Below are positions 47,210 to 58,399 of a stretch of DNA of 64,000 bases, in pieces (the stretch's first letter is position 1; every line of letters begins with the position of its first letter). The stretch is from Geosiphon pyriformis (taxonomy: Eukaryota; Glomeromycota; Glomeromycetes; Archaeosporales; Geosiphonaceae). The stretch covers positions 53,791-117,790 of the forward strand of contig JAAOMT010000276.1 of NCBI GenBank assembly GCA_016748015.1, read 5' to 3'. A program made the translations under genes and the position numbers. The notes under the pieces were generated by a model. The model had not been told where the DNA came from, searched no databases, and saw nothing but the letters and a program-made list of their open reading frames with translations.

Positions 47210-47727
47210 TCAAATCGGAAAATTTATAAACCTAAATTGTGAATTCGGAGGCCTTTGTATATATGAAGTTGACTGAACTTAATAATTAACTATTACATCA
47301 GATTAGATATGTTTCAAGTTTTGACAAGATATTTATTAATTCGAACCTCTCGAAATTTAGTGCATTACGATAACAGTCTTGTACCCGCCACCACTTTAAA
47401 GATCCCATTCCTTGAATCCACATAACCTGTTTTCAAAATATACCTTTTTTCCTTTTACAAAAACTGAGTTTGACAAACTGTTTTCTCCTATAAATTAAAT
47501 TTCCCTTCGATTATTAAAAATATACTACAATCGTAGTTCTGAATACCAAATATTAAAACAAATCGAAACCTTGGAAAATTCCTCTGATCAAAAATCAATG
47601 GCCTTTGCTAAATATTAGAATTCTTGAAAATTTTCAGGAAACGACGCCATACCATGCTATCTATCGACTATATCAAGTTCTTGACAAGACGTCGAACCCA
47701 AGTTGAAAGAGACAGATAGCAATTTAA
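47210..47727. other. Convergent intergenic region
   Basis: About 520 bp lie between the 3' ends of the exchanger (+) and the Bdp1-like gene (-). No further gene or structured element was recognised. Confidence 0.5.
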
Positions 47728-50027
47728 CTAAAGCCTCCTAGGTTCGACAAAGAGACTTCCATTCCCTTGCCGACGGACGTACTTATTTAACGGCTTCAAA
47801 TTGATGGCATCTCTGCCATAATATTTGGCCAAAATGACCTTCAGTTGTCCTATTTTTATAGGAATATACATATTCGCCAGCTCTTGGATTCGGTCAAAAT
47901 TCACCTTGCATTCTTTCTTCCATTTATTTCTAATCTGGAACTCCTGCTTGTCTCTAATGCAGGAGTTTAACAGATCAAAATCAGGGCCGAAGTATTTCAA
48001 CAACTAGAAAACATGAAAAAGGGTAAAAAATTTGCATATAATCTGAGAAAAAATCATTAAATACCTCGTAAAATAGTTCCACTTCTTTTGGGTGCCACCG
48101 GTTTATAAGGCGGGCTCCATATAACTCGAAACAATACGTGTTTCGAGTTACATTACGTGCCTTCGCCTCCACCTCCAAGTCCTGGACCCTGCCACTCACA
48201 ACCTTATTTTTATCTTCCCAAATATCAACTCTCAGGGACTCTTGATCTACCACTACCCGCCCGTTGACCAATTTCACCTGGGGAACAGCCCTTCTACTCA
48301 GCAACATGAAAATTTTCTAGTCATTCAACTTAATAGTATAGGATCAAGTTATGAGGAAAGAGTAAAGTTACCGTTGTTTGAGCCCAATTTGCCTTATAGC
48401 CATTATGTCAGTATCTTCCTCAAGAGCAGGCAGGTTTATTGCCCCTCGATTTGTCGATGCTTCATCATCGCTAGAGTCAGGCTCGCTGCTAGTACCCTCC
48501 TTACTAGCATTTGCAACAGAAGTACGTTCACACATAGCTCTTGGGGCGGGATTTTTGCCTTTACATCCTACACGCTCATTTGTCATTGCAGCTTGTCGCG
48601 CGGATAACTTTCCCAGCGAGGAATACGGGAGTTCAACGTCGGGATAGTTCTTTTTGATGTGGTTTTGGATCTGCCGTAGAGTCTTTGTGCCCATCTTTTG
48701 TGCTATTACCTCCAAATCTTTTGGCCACTGAGTATATAACTCCTCAAATCTTTGCTTCTCCCATTTTGCCCACCTAGTTGAGGTTCGTAACTTTTTGGAA
48801 GTCTTTTCCATGCTCTTAATCCTGTCGAGCACCGAGGAAAACTCGATAGGGGCCATCGCTTTTCCGCTTCCCCTCCTAAAAGCAGATTTAGTAGTTTCAA
48901 TTGGAATTGGCAATTGGGAGACTACTTCTATGAATTCATCATCCTCAAAATCGTCAAGGGGGTCTCCGAAAGTTGAGGCTTCCCCCACGCCCTCAATTCT
49001 TTTTTCTCTGCTTTCGATTTCGATCTCTTGCGGTATTATCTCCTTATCGTCCCTATCATCCTCGATATCACTTTCTTGATCTTCGATCTCATTTTGACCA
49101 TGAATATCATTTTTCCGAACTTCGACTTCATTTTGACCATCAATCTCATTAGTTAAACCTTCAATTTCATCTTCTTGAATATCTATATCCTCTTCGTATT
49201 CATTACATAACTCTAGCCGGTCTTCTTGCTGTTCTATTTCGTAGATATCTTCGAATTCTTTGTTGTCTTGAACCTCCTCATAGTCTTCCATTTCTTCCTC
49301 GATGTCATGGACGTGAACCTCAGAATCTTTTTTTTGGTTACTGAAGTTAGAAACCGCAACTGAGGTTCCGAGGACTATTTGACCATTGACAAGTTTTATC
49401 TGATGCACATGTGAGCTTAAGAATTAAGAATCTTTAGCGAGTGAAACAATGTTTTAGGCTTTGAAAAAATGCTTTTACTGCATTTAACATCGAGGGTTAA
49501 ATTTGAATTAACGAAAATGTATGAAAAAAACCAAAATATTGTGTTTTACTATTTAAAATATACCTACTAGCATAAAAGTGGGTAAAAGAGTATAGAATAA
49601 AAGCCAAGTTTCGAAACCAGGAGTATTTATTCTGACCATAGAAAATATAACATGTTTATCAGAAGCAGAATAAAAATTGTAGTTTGAGTCTAAGAAATCA
49701 AATTTTTTTATCGCTTATATTCTGCTTGCGTATTTTCTTCCTCGACATTCATTCCATGTTAATTTAAATAAATTTAAGATATAATTGGGTGAGAAAAAAT
49801 AAGTACCTTGATTGTGTATCAAACCATTGAAAAGGTTTTCTATGCTGTAAAGTCCCAAGCTCATTGTGAAATTCTTGAAATTCCTCCTTTTTTGATGGTT
49901 TAACACTGGGATTGTTTGTCTGTTGTACAGTTCCATGATAGATAGGCGATCTTGAATCTGACTTTTCGCTGTCGCTGTTAGTTCGGCAACGTTTTTTGGT
50001 TGAGTAATATTTGTTTAGCATAGTCAC
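47728..50027 (-). CDS. Bdp1-like SANT protein (TFIIIB B'' subunit-like)
   Basis: Bdp1 joins Brf1 and TBP in TFIIIB, which places RNA polymerase III at tRNA and 5S genes. Four minus-strand exons fit in phase: 49807-50027, 48372-49415, 48065-48293 and 47728-48003, together 589 residues (yeast Bdp1 has 594). The decisive part is the C-terminal third, with RRAVPQVKLVNGRVVVDQES, the leader motif of Bdp1, and the SANT domain INRWHPKEVELFYE, LLKYFGPDFDLLNSC and IRNKWKKECKVN. Before it lies a very acidic region and a second Myb/SANT-like domain (RWAKWEKQRFEELYTQWP, LRQIQNHIKKNYP), preceded by QIKLVNGQIVLG, so the leader-plus-SANT unit appears twice. The first exon (MLNKYYSTKKR) is the least certain. 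A paralogue of Bdp1 is possible. Confidence 0.65.
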
Positions 50028-50291
50028 TTTAGTGAGTTAAAATGAAACATCCCGAGAGCCAAATTGTTAGCAGAGTTTAGGTTGCCTCAAAAGAAATGGT
50101 GGTTTTAAAAACATTAGTGGTTACATTTTCATGCACTACTGCACATATTTTCATAAGTCTTTACTATTCAGATGATTAATTGTTGCACCAGAAATCAGGT
50201 GATCTCATCCCACACCTTTTAAAAAATCGTTTTGAAGATTGAACTGGCTAGGCTTTAAACTTACGAGCCGCGGCTATCATAATATGGTGTG
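50028..50291. promoter_or_regulatory. Divergent promoter region
   Basis: This 264-bp interval separates the presumed starts of the Bdp1-like gene (-) and the SOSS-B-like gene (+). No defined motif was recognised. Confidence 0.3.
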
Positions 50292-50997
50292 ATGTCTCAA
50301 CTAAAATGTAATCTTAAAAATTTTATCTTCTGATTAAATGCTAGAAATACAATATTTTTGATGATTTTCCAATTTTTCTTCAAGATATCAATGTCGTTCA
50401 AGTAAAACCGGCACAACACCAGGTGAACTTGCGTGTTAAAGTGATTAATCAAATCATGTTGGCAGAATGTAAAGATGATTCATCATGTATGTATCCCTGT
50501 TGTGATCAATTAAAATTTTATTCATAAATTCGTTTAAAAAAATCACGTCAAAAATAGCGGGTTCGACAAAAATTGCAGAATTCTTAGTTGGGGACCAAAC
50601 CGGGTGCATCATTATCAAGGCGATAGACGGTAAGAATTTTTTTTCTATCACAATCTTTAGATTTAGAGAGAAATCAAATTTTATTTCAACCTTCATCCTT
50701 TATCACTCTACACTTATTTCCCAAGATCAAGTAAACCTCATTCAAAATCAACAATTATCCATGATCGCGATACACAACGCCCGTGTTGAAATGTATCGTG
50801 GATTTATGCGAATAGTTGTAGATTATAACACTAGGGGGGAAATTTTACCCATAATCTCTTCACTCCCCAATCAAGAAATCCACGATAAAGATAATATAAG
50901 TAACAAGTTTCTTCATTCTACCAATCCGGCAATTATGAACCCGAACCTGGAAAACAATTTGTCTTTAGTGGAGTACCAGTATGTTCCAATAAAATAA
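50292..50997 (+). CDS. SOSS-B/hSSB1-like OB-fold single-stranded DNA-binding protein
   Basis: Four small exons fit in phase (50292-50307, 50385-50486, 50558-50629, 50726-50997) and encode 153 residues. The order of features matches an OB-fold of the SOSS complex subunit B type: INVVQVKP at the start, LRVKVINQIMLAECK, then TKIAEFLVGDQTGCIIIKA (like VADKTGSI in the animal protein), IAIHNARVEMYRGFMRIVVD (like the LTKGYASVFKGCLTLYTGR block) and RGEILPI. Animal SOSS-B proteins bind single-stranded DNA in break repair. The C-terminal tail here is short and asparagine-rich. Another OB-fold protein is possible, because the similarity is recalled and not computed. Confidence 0.65.
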
Positions 50998-51353
50998 AAT
51001 AAAATAAAAATTATTTCTTGGAGTATCAATAGATAATTTCAAGATTATCCTGGACTTTGGCCTTTGTGGATGACAAATAGACAAGGAATTATTAAACGGT
51101 GAAAAAGAATTCCTTATATAGTAATAAGAGAAAATGATTTATGATACGAGTGGGAAAGTATAATATGCGTGATGAAAATATCAAACAAATTTTCCGAATC
51201 CATTTGATAGCGATTATAAGAGTAGGGGAGGTAATGAGCTATATATTTGAACTGAATAATTCTATAAAAGGTCTTTTCAGAATAAAAATTTCTTTTAAAT
51301 CTTTAGTTATAGTAAATATTAAAACAAATCATTCTCAGATAATGAAATTTCTT
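50998..51353. other. Convergent intergenic region
   Basis: This AT-rich interval of 356 bp holds the 3' ends of the SOSS-B-like and Sen54 genes. AATAAAATAAAATAAAA at 50989-51007 is a plausible polyadenylation region for the former. The plus-strand frame at 51141-51497 overlaps the last Sen54 exon in antisense and is not credible as a gene. Confidence 0.5.
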
Positions 51354-53027
51354 TTAATAACCGTCTCCCACAATTTTCACGTCCAAATCTTGAAAAAGGA
51401 TATCTGCAAAGGAAACAAACATAATATTGGCTTCTTTTACAATAGCAAACATGACAGTATTTATTTCGGATTCTTGAAAAATAGCGTTCAAAGTTGATAG
51501 TGTGGGTGGAGTTTGTGTTTCGCCGCTGGAAATTTTCATCATCAATTTGAAAAGATTTCAATAATTCAATATTAATTCCTAAGCCTAATCAGACCAATTC
51601 TCAAACTAACCAATAAATATTACCTGGTAACCACCACACGAAAGGATGGTTCACCCGGCTGTTTCTTTTTAAATTTCCTTCCACCCGCGTACACAAAAAA
51701 ATCGATTACGTACTCCGACCCTTTCTTTTCGTCTGGATTATCATATTGATGATATATAGGACAAACAGATGAACGCTGAATGATTTGTAGCCTCTTGAAA
51801 ACTTCCTCTGGTGTGATTTTGAACAAAAGAAAATTAACATTACAAAATATTATAATTTTTCATTAATCATTAATTTGCTTTGGTTTCTTGAATTGAAATA
51901 TTCGTGAAATGAAGATTAAGAATACTTACTATATGAGGAACAAGATCTAGGCGAAACAAGAGGCTGAAAAATATTATCCGATGGTGAATCTGAATCCTTT
52001 AGTTTATTATCATGTCGAAACCAAGAAGATATTAATTGTAGGTTGGGGGAAATTAGGATGCCGAGCTGCTGAATTCCTCTTAACCATATCGATGATGATT
52101 GTGGTTGTTGTTGAAGGAGAGAGCCGGTTTGTGAAGATGTTGTAGGTGATATTGGTAAGTCGGATTTCGAATGTGCTGATTTGGGCGGTGGACGAATTAC
52201 GGTATATCCTAGTCTTTTTAAATATGCATAAATCTTTGAAAATATATACTTGAATTTAAATTTAATAATGAAATTACAACTGAGAGAACTTCAATTTTTA
52301 CACTTAAAAACATTTATTTGGGTTTATTTCTCGACACATTTACCTGATACTTTTCTAATGTTAACACCCATTCATTATCCCCATCATCATCATCATCATT
52401 TTCATTATAATCATTCCCCAGCATAATTTCATATGCTTGTTGCATAGAAATTGGTACTTCATTAAACTCTACTACCAAAACACCACGCTCCATCAACCAT
52501 AGAGTTTCTTCGGGCCATAACCATGTTTCACCATTAATATTATGACCCATATTCTGATGAAAATCCTGACGACGAATTTGTGTCAAGTGTGATTGATGAA
52601 TAGGTCGGGAGTAGTATGTAGCCTTGCAAAGATTTCGAGAAACTGCTTTACGTTCCTCCGAAATGACTGTACGTAATGCTTCACGAGATTCTTTTAATTT
52701 TTTTATTTGTTCCTCTGATCCATCTGGTCCTCCAAAACTTTTGAGACCACGACGAGGTAAACTTGGATGATGACCCCTTTGAAAACCTAATAATTTGGAA
52801 AAATCTGTTGGTTCATCATCTTCCCACGTATGAACCTCATTGTTCGATAATCCAACAAAATTCAATTGCTCTTCATTTTCATTAAACAAAGTTTGCTTTT
52901 TTTTGTCCCCATCACTATTCTCATATTTATAAATTGGTGAACTTGGGGGCTGAAATTTGATGGAAGGAAATTTGTCCGCTGATTGGCCAGGAGAACTTGG
53001 CTTGATAAAATTATTTAAATTTTCCAT
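51354..53027 (-). CDS. SEN54: tRNA-splicing endonuclease subunit Sen54
   Basis: Sen54 is the structural subunit, paired with Sen2, of the nuclear or mitochondrial-surface endonuclease that cuts introns out of pre-tRNA. Four exons fit in phase: 52344-53027, 51930-52233, 51624-51807 and 51354-51525, giving 447 residues. The N-terminal Sen54 domain has WEDDEPTDFSKLLGFQRG and TWLWPEETLWLMERGVLVVEF with PISMQQAYEIML. The C-terminal nuclease-like domain has EVFKRLQIIQRSS, YVIDFFVYAGGRKFKKKQPG with PSFRVVVT, and a final hydrophobic block TVMFAIVKEANIMFVSFADI. A longer start at 53063 would add 12 residues; the ATG at 53027 is preferred. An acidic run (NDDDDDDGDNE-like) lies near residue 210. Confidence 0.85.
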
Positions 53028-53063
53028 GACGCGTTGAAATCCAAGGTATTTAATAAAATACAA

Positions 53064-55884
53064 TAAGCAAAATTAATATACTAGTTCAAGAATAAATCAA
53101 AACGTAAAGGCACAATTATCAAAAGATTATTTAAAGCTTTGCTATTAAAAAATTTTGACCCTTTTCAATACATGTACTGAAAAATGAAAAAGAAATACCA
53201 TATAATTCCTGTTTTTATTTGGCTTCATTTCAAATTAAAGATTATTTAAATTAAAAAAGTAAATATTATTTGATCATGTAATTTCTACCAATTTTTTGCA
53301 TATGAATTGAAATTTGATTTGCTAATCTTTATTAATTGCCAAATTTTGATTAAAGTATAAAAATTCTAACTGTTTATTGTTTATAACTTGTATAAAAATT
53401 TTGAATTTTTAAATTTTGAATTAAAAAGAATTCAAAATTTTTTATTTTGTTTTTATTTAAATTTATTTGTTTTTTAATTAATTATTTTATATTATATAAT
53501 ATATATATATATAATATTAATAAATAAAAACTTTTTTCTTTTTTTTGTATATTTTTCACAATTTTACAATTTACAAATTCTTTTGTAGTAAATCTAATAA
53601 CTGCTTCTAACAATAATATAATTAAAAAAAAATTTAACAAAAAAAACTGTTTATAATACTTTTTTCCAAAAACAAAAAAATTTAATTGGTAATATAAAAT
53701 ATTTTGGTAATAAAAAAAATATTTTTAAACAAATTTTTAATTAATATTAATTGATTTTTAAACATAAAGGTTAATTCAAATAAAAAACAAATAATTTTTT
53801 ATTGGTTAATAAAAAATTACAAAGCAAATAACAAAAGTAAGCTTTATTTTAATACCAAAATAAATATTTTCAAAATAAAAAAATTAATATTAACAAGATA
53901 AAAAAATTTTTATTAAATTTTATTAACTGTAAAATAAAAAATGTTGTTATTTTTTTTTGTTATACTATTATGTTAAATAAAATTTAAATTAACTTTAAAA
54001 TTATTAAAAAAAAGATAAAAATATTTATTAAGAAATTTTATATATTAAATATTAATTTTTTTGTTATTTAAAAAAAAATATTATAATAAAAATAATGATT
54101 ATTAAAAAACATATTTAATAGTAAATAGTTTTAAAAAAGTTACAATTCTTTAAAAATTTAAAAAAATCATTTAATTAATATTTATTTTTTAAAAAAAAAA
54201 AACAAAGCTATAATTTTGGCTATTAAAAAAAATTCTAATAAACAATAATCTAAAAAAACTAAAAAATTAATCAGATTAGATTGTAATTATTAAAAAAAAA
54301 TTTATAAATAAAGTTTTTAAAATTGTTAATTAGCTTTTATTAATCAAATTATTGTTTAAAAACAAAGTTTTAATCTTAATTTTGAAATTATATATTGGTG
54401 TTTTATTAGTAATATGCTTAATTTAGACTAAAAAAATTAATTTTTTAATAGTTAAAATAGTAAATAAAAGCTTTTTTATAATATTAATAAAAATTTTATT
54501 AAAAACAATTTTAAGAAAAATATTAATTTTAAAAAATGTTTAAATTTTAATTTAGTTAATAATATAATAAATAATTTTATAAATAAAATATCAATATAAA
54601 ACAATTTAAAATTAATAAAAAAAATAATTAATTATATTTTGGTTTTGGTTTTTTTATTAATAATACTGTTAATTAATAAATTTTAATTGTAAGTAAGTTT
54701 TTTAATATTAATTATATATTTATTTTAGTTTAATTAGACTGAATAATATATTAGATATATAACTATTTATTTTATAAAAATATATAAACAAAATCAATAA
54801 AAATATTTAATAAATATATATAATATTAATATATACTTATTTTAAAAATAATTAAACTATTTAAAAAAAAAATTGTTTTTAAAAAAATTAGAAATTTAAA
54901 TATAATATAAATATTTTTTCAAAAAATTATAAATAATTTAATTAATAAAGTTTTTATAAAAACATAATTTTGTAGTATTAATGATAAAATTTTAAAAATA
55001 ATTTTAAATTAAAACTTTTAGTATTTAAAATAATTAATAATAAATTTATTAACAAGTTTTTTTTTAGATTTGTAGTTTTTATTTAATTAAATTAAAATCT
55101 TAGAAGTTCAGATTTTAGTAATATAAATTTTAGCTTAATATTATTAAATTTATTTTTTTAAAAAATACAATATTATTATTAAGTATTTAAATTACATAAA
55201 TTTTAAGTAGCCAAAAATACATATTTTAAATCTGTTATTTTTAAACATATAAAAAGTTTTGTTAATAACAAAAATTATATAATTAAAAATGTTTTAAAAT
55301 ACTTATATTATAAAGTATATTAAATTATTTAATAGTTAATAATAATTTAATCTTATTAATATTAAATTTAAAATTAATGTAATTATAAAATTTTGAAAAC
55401 TATTTTAACAGTTTGATAAAACCAATATGTTTTTTTAATTTATATAAATATCTTAATATTATAAATGTAATTAATTTTAATAAATTGCTTAATATTATTA
55501 TAAATTTGTTTAATAGTAAAATAATTAGTTTGTTTAATATTATCAATAAACTATAAAAGTATTATAACAAATTTGGTTTGAATTTTTTATTAAATCTTTT
55601 AAATTTTTGTCTACTATATAACTTGATTTTAAAATTTTTAAGAAAATTATTTAGATTCTATAATTTTAAAGTTTTATAAATAAAAAAATGTTTTTATAAA
55701 CACTAAATTAATAGTTTTAATCAAAATTGCCAAAAAAATTCTGTTTAAGATTTTTTTAATAAAATAATAATTAATTTTAATCTAACTAATATTTATAAAA
55801 TTCATTATAATTTAAATTAAAATAAAGTTTTTTTTCTTTTTTGGCAGATTTTTTATGTAATAAACCAAAAATATGTAAATAGAT
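53064..55884. other. Extremely AT-rich desert right of the gene island
   Basis: No gene could be supported. The first 200 bp may include the Sen54 promoter. From about 53300 the sequence is nearly free of G and C and has long A and T runs. It resembles the deserts at 2.1-5.5 and 31.9-37 kb. Confidence 0.6.
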
Positions 55885-56642
55885 TGTTACTTAGATAAAA
55901 AACAGAAAATAATAATAGTATAAATAGCTAATAACAAAGCAAAAAATTATGTAATATTAGGAATTTTAGAAATATCAATAAAAATTTCAAAATTTTCAAA
56001 AATATTAATAAAAATTGTAAAAATTTCAGAAATCTTATATTATAAAAATTTATGTATATATAATAGAAGTATTAAAAACAAAAAAAAACAAACCATTTTA
56101 AATACAAACAACTTTACTTAAAAATTAATCAAGCTTTTTATTATTAAAATAAAGATATTAGTTAATTATATTTAAAACTTTAATTTATAAATTTAAATTT
56201 AATTTATTAATATTTAATTTATATATATTAATATTATTTATTTAAAATATTAGAACAATAATTTTTGATCATAAATATTAACAGAATATTAATTTTTATT
56301 TTATTATTACATCTTTTATTATTTTTTTATTTTATTAATTAATTAAAAAAAGTGCTAAAATTATAATATCAAGAATTATTTGGTAAAAAATGCCAAAAAA
56401 AAATATAAATATAGTTATAAAAACTAAAATTACTTATTAAAAGAATAAAAATACTAGAATAAACTAATTATTATGCTAAAAAAATAATATATTAAATATT
56501 ATTTACAATTATATTAAGTTTTTGTTTATTATATAAAAACTTTTTAAATTAAAATATTTAAAAAAATTTTAGATTTTTATATTAATTAACTTAAACACTA
56601 AATTATAAAACATCCAAAATACTTTAAAATTTATTTGTAATA
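55885..56642 (+). repeat. Decayed plus-oriented LTR of the nested-element family
   Basis: It starts TGTTACTTAGAT and ends GTAATA. In between are the degenerate palindromic array (about 55960-56040), TTATGTATATATAATAG at 56050-56066 and a U5 part with AAACACTAAATTATAA, in the same order as the solo LTR at 33946-34809. TATGGTGCT follows, matching the primer-binding site of this clade, so this was a 5' LTR. Most C and G are lost. Confidence 0.65.
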
Positions 56643-56656
56643 TATGGTGCTTTTTA
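56643..56656 (+). other. Primer-binding site remnant
   Basis: TATGGTGCTTTTTA follows the LTR end directly and resembles TTTGGTGCTCTC at 16221-16232 (minus strand). Only about 40 bp of internal sequence remain before the tail of the LINE. Confidence 0.5.
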
Positions 56657-56858
56657 TAAAATATAATTTACAGAAAATAGAATACTAGTTAATTTTTTTT
56701 TTTTTGTATTTAATGAGTGAAGCCCAACCACTATCTAGTACATAGAACCAAACTAAGTGGCTCAAACTAAACACAACTCACGCAATAACTACATGCAACT
56801 AGCCACTCAGGCCAGACTAGGCAATACTACACATCTATATAAACATGAGGACTACTAT

Positions 56859-58399
56859 CTAGACCCGAAAAAAAAGGCAAGGCCTGCGATGGCCAAAACT
56901 GACAGCAAAAGACCTAGCAATGCCAAGCATTCTCACCACACTATCTGAAAGCACAGAATACACCCCACGTGACAAACCCGAAACCAAACAATTATCACCA
57001 ACCAAGCCAGCCTTCTCCATGTTCGCCCTGAATTTAGATTTAACCAACTAGATCCTGGATTGATGCAGTTCAACCAAGAACCTTACAAACTCAACCACCA
57101 CTTCGAAGGCTTTTCCAGCATCCTCAAAAACACCTGCCACCTCAACACACCAATTCTTTATCACAAAACCAAATATCTGCCAACATCCAAGTGACAAGAA
57201 TCAAGAACTTTAAGAACAGAAGAGGAAAACGGATTACAACCACCAACCAGAAATGTCCAGCATGCAGAAGTCTCTAGCAAAATTTCTGTCTGGATGTGAA
57301 TATTCTGCGAACAAGTAAAAACATGGTCTAACAGTTCTACCTCCTCATACAACAAACACTAAACATCTGAGTAACATTTATTATATAACCTTTTTCTGAT
57401 AGCCACCAGCAACCTTTTGTGTACAGTCTTTATTAAATACATTCGAAGATTAGCCAATTTTTGGCTAGTAAACCCAGCAAGCATATGTGAGTTAGAATGC
57501 CAAACCTTCGCTGAAGCAGCCCAATCAAAATCTCCTAGCATGTCAACTGAGACCACATCCTGGTCTGGACCAGCCTTCCAGTGAGCACAACAAACAGATC
57601 TAAACACATCCCTAACAAAGTGGTGGGCATTGCCCAAAATCACAGTGTTCTCAGCCATCAAACAATGCTTCCATATCTCTATTGGCAAAATATAAGAAGA
57701 GCCAGCAGCTTCACCAGCAGACTTATCGGCTCTCACATTGCCAAAAACACCAGCATGACTTTTGACTTTGACCCAATTTACACTGAGATCCTTATTCCTA
57801 ATCAAGTTAAAAATATGCCTTCTTTCAATCCAGCAGTGATTATGAAAGTCTGGAATGAAAAACAATAACTTAGAGACACAAGCATCAATGGCAGCTTGGC
57901 TGTTGAGATGCAAAACCACAGAACAAGATGATGGAACACACTCTAAAGCCAGAGCAACAGCCTGCAACTCAGCCATAGTAGAAGATAAAAGGCCAAAAAC
58001 CCTTACACCAACACTCAAATCCAAAGCCGGAAAGTACGCAGCAGCACTACTTGACACATCAGCAGATCCAGCACCCCTTAAGGACCCATCCGTATATGCC
58101 TTAAAACAGCCAAACCAAATCTCATGTAAACCATCCTGTACAGAAGAAAACACATCAGAGTTCATAATATTCAAACCACCAGAATGGATAGCACCAGTAA
58201 AGCTTAGGAAGGAAAAACTCTGATCCAGAAAAAACTTAAAAGTGACTGCAAACCAATGGGGCACAGGGCCCCAAATGTTTCCAGTGATGAAAAGTCTTCT
58301 AATCCAACAACTCTCCCTTCTTATCAAAAAGCTGATCACCAAAAGCAACACCAAAGCATTTAAGAGACTGAACAGAACTAAAGTAAAGAGACTCCCCAA
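56859..58399 (-). pseudogene. LINE ORF2: RNase H and C-terminal cysteine segment
   Basis: The main open part (57359-58399, 346 residues) has an RNase H domain with FKAYTDGSLRGAGSA (first aspartate present) and STMAELQAVALALE. It then has HLNSQAAIDAC, where DSQ is expected, so a catalytic aspartate is lost. VNWVKVKSHAGVFGN is the last RNase H block. After RKRLYNKCYSDV a stop at 57356-57358 splits off the cysteine/histidine segment (YEEVELLDHVFTC at about 57315-57355). The terminal part (56859-57047) reads MEKAGLVGDNCLVSGLSRGV. The plus-strand copy at 1-2 kb has the reverse pattern: TNGS and DSQ. Confidence 0.85.

Noticed and set aside
48378-49079. Plus-strand open frames opposite the Bdp1-like gene
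   Set aside because: They are antisense shadows; the minus-strand frame carries the SANT and leader motifs.
51141-51497. Plus-strand 118-codon frame
   Set aside because: It overlaps the last Sen54 exon in antisense, and Sen54 exon phases and motifs are convincing.
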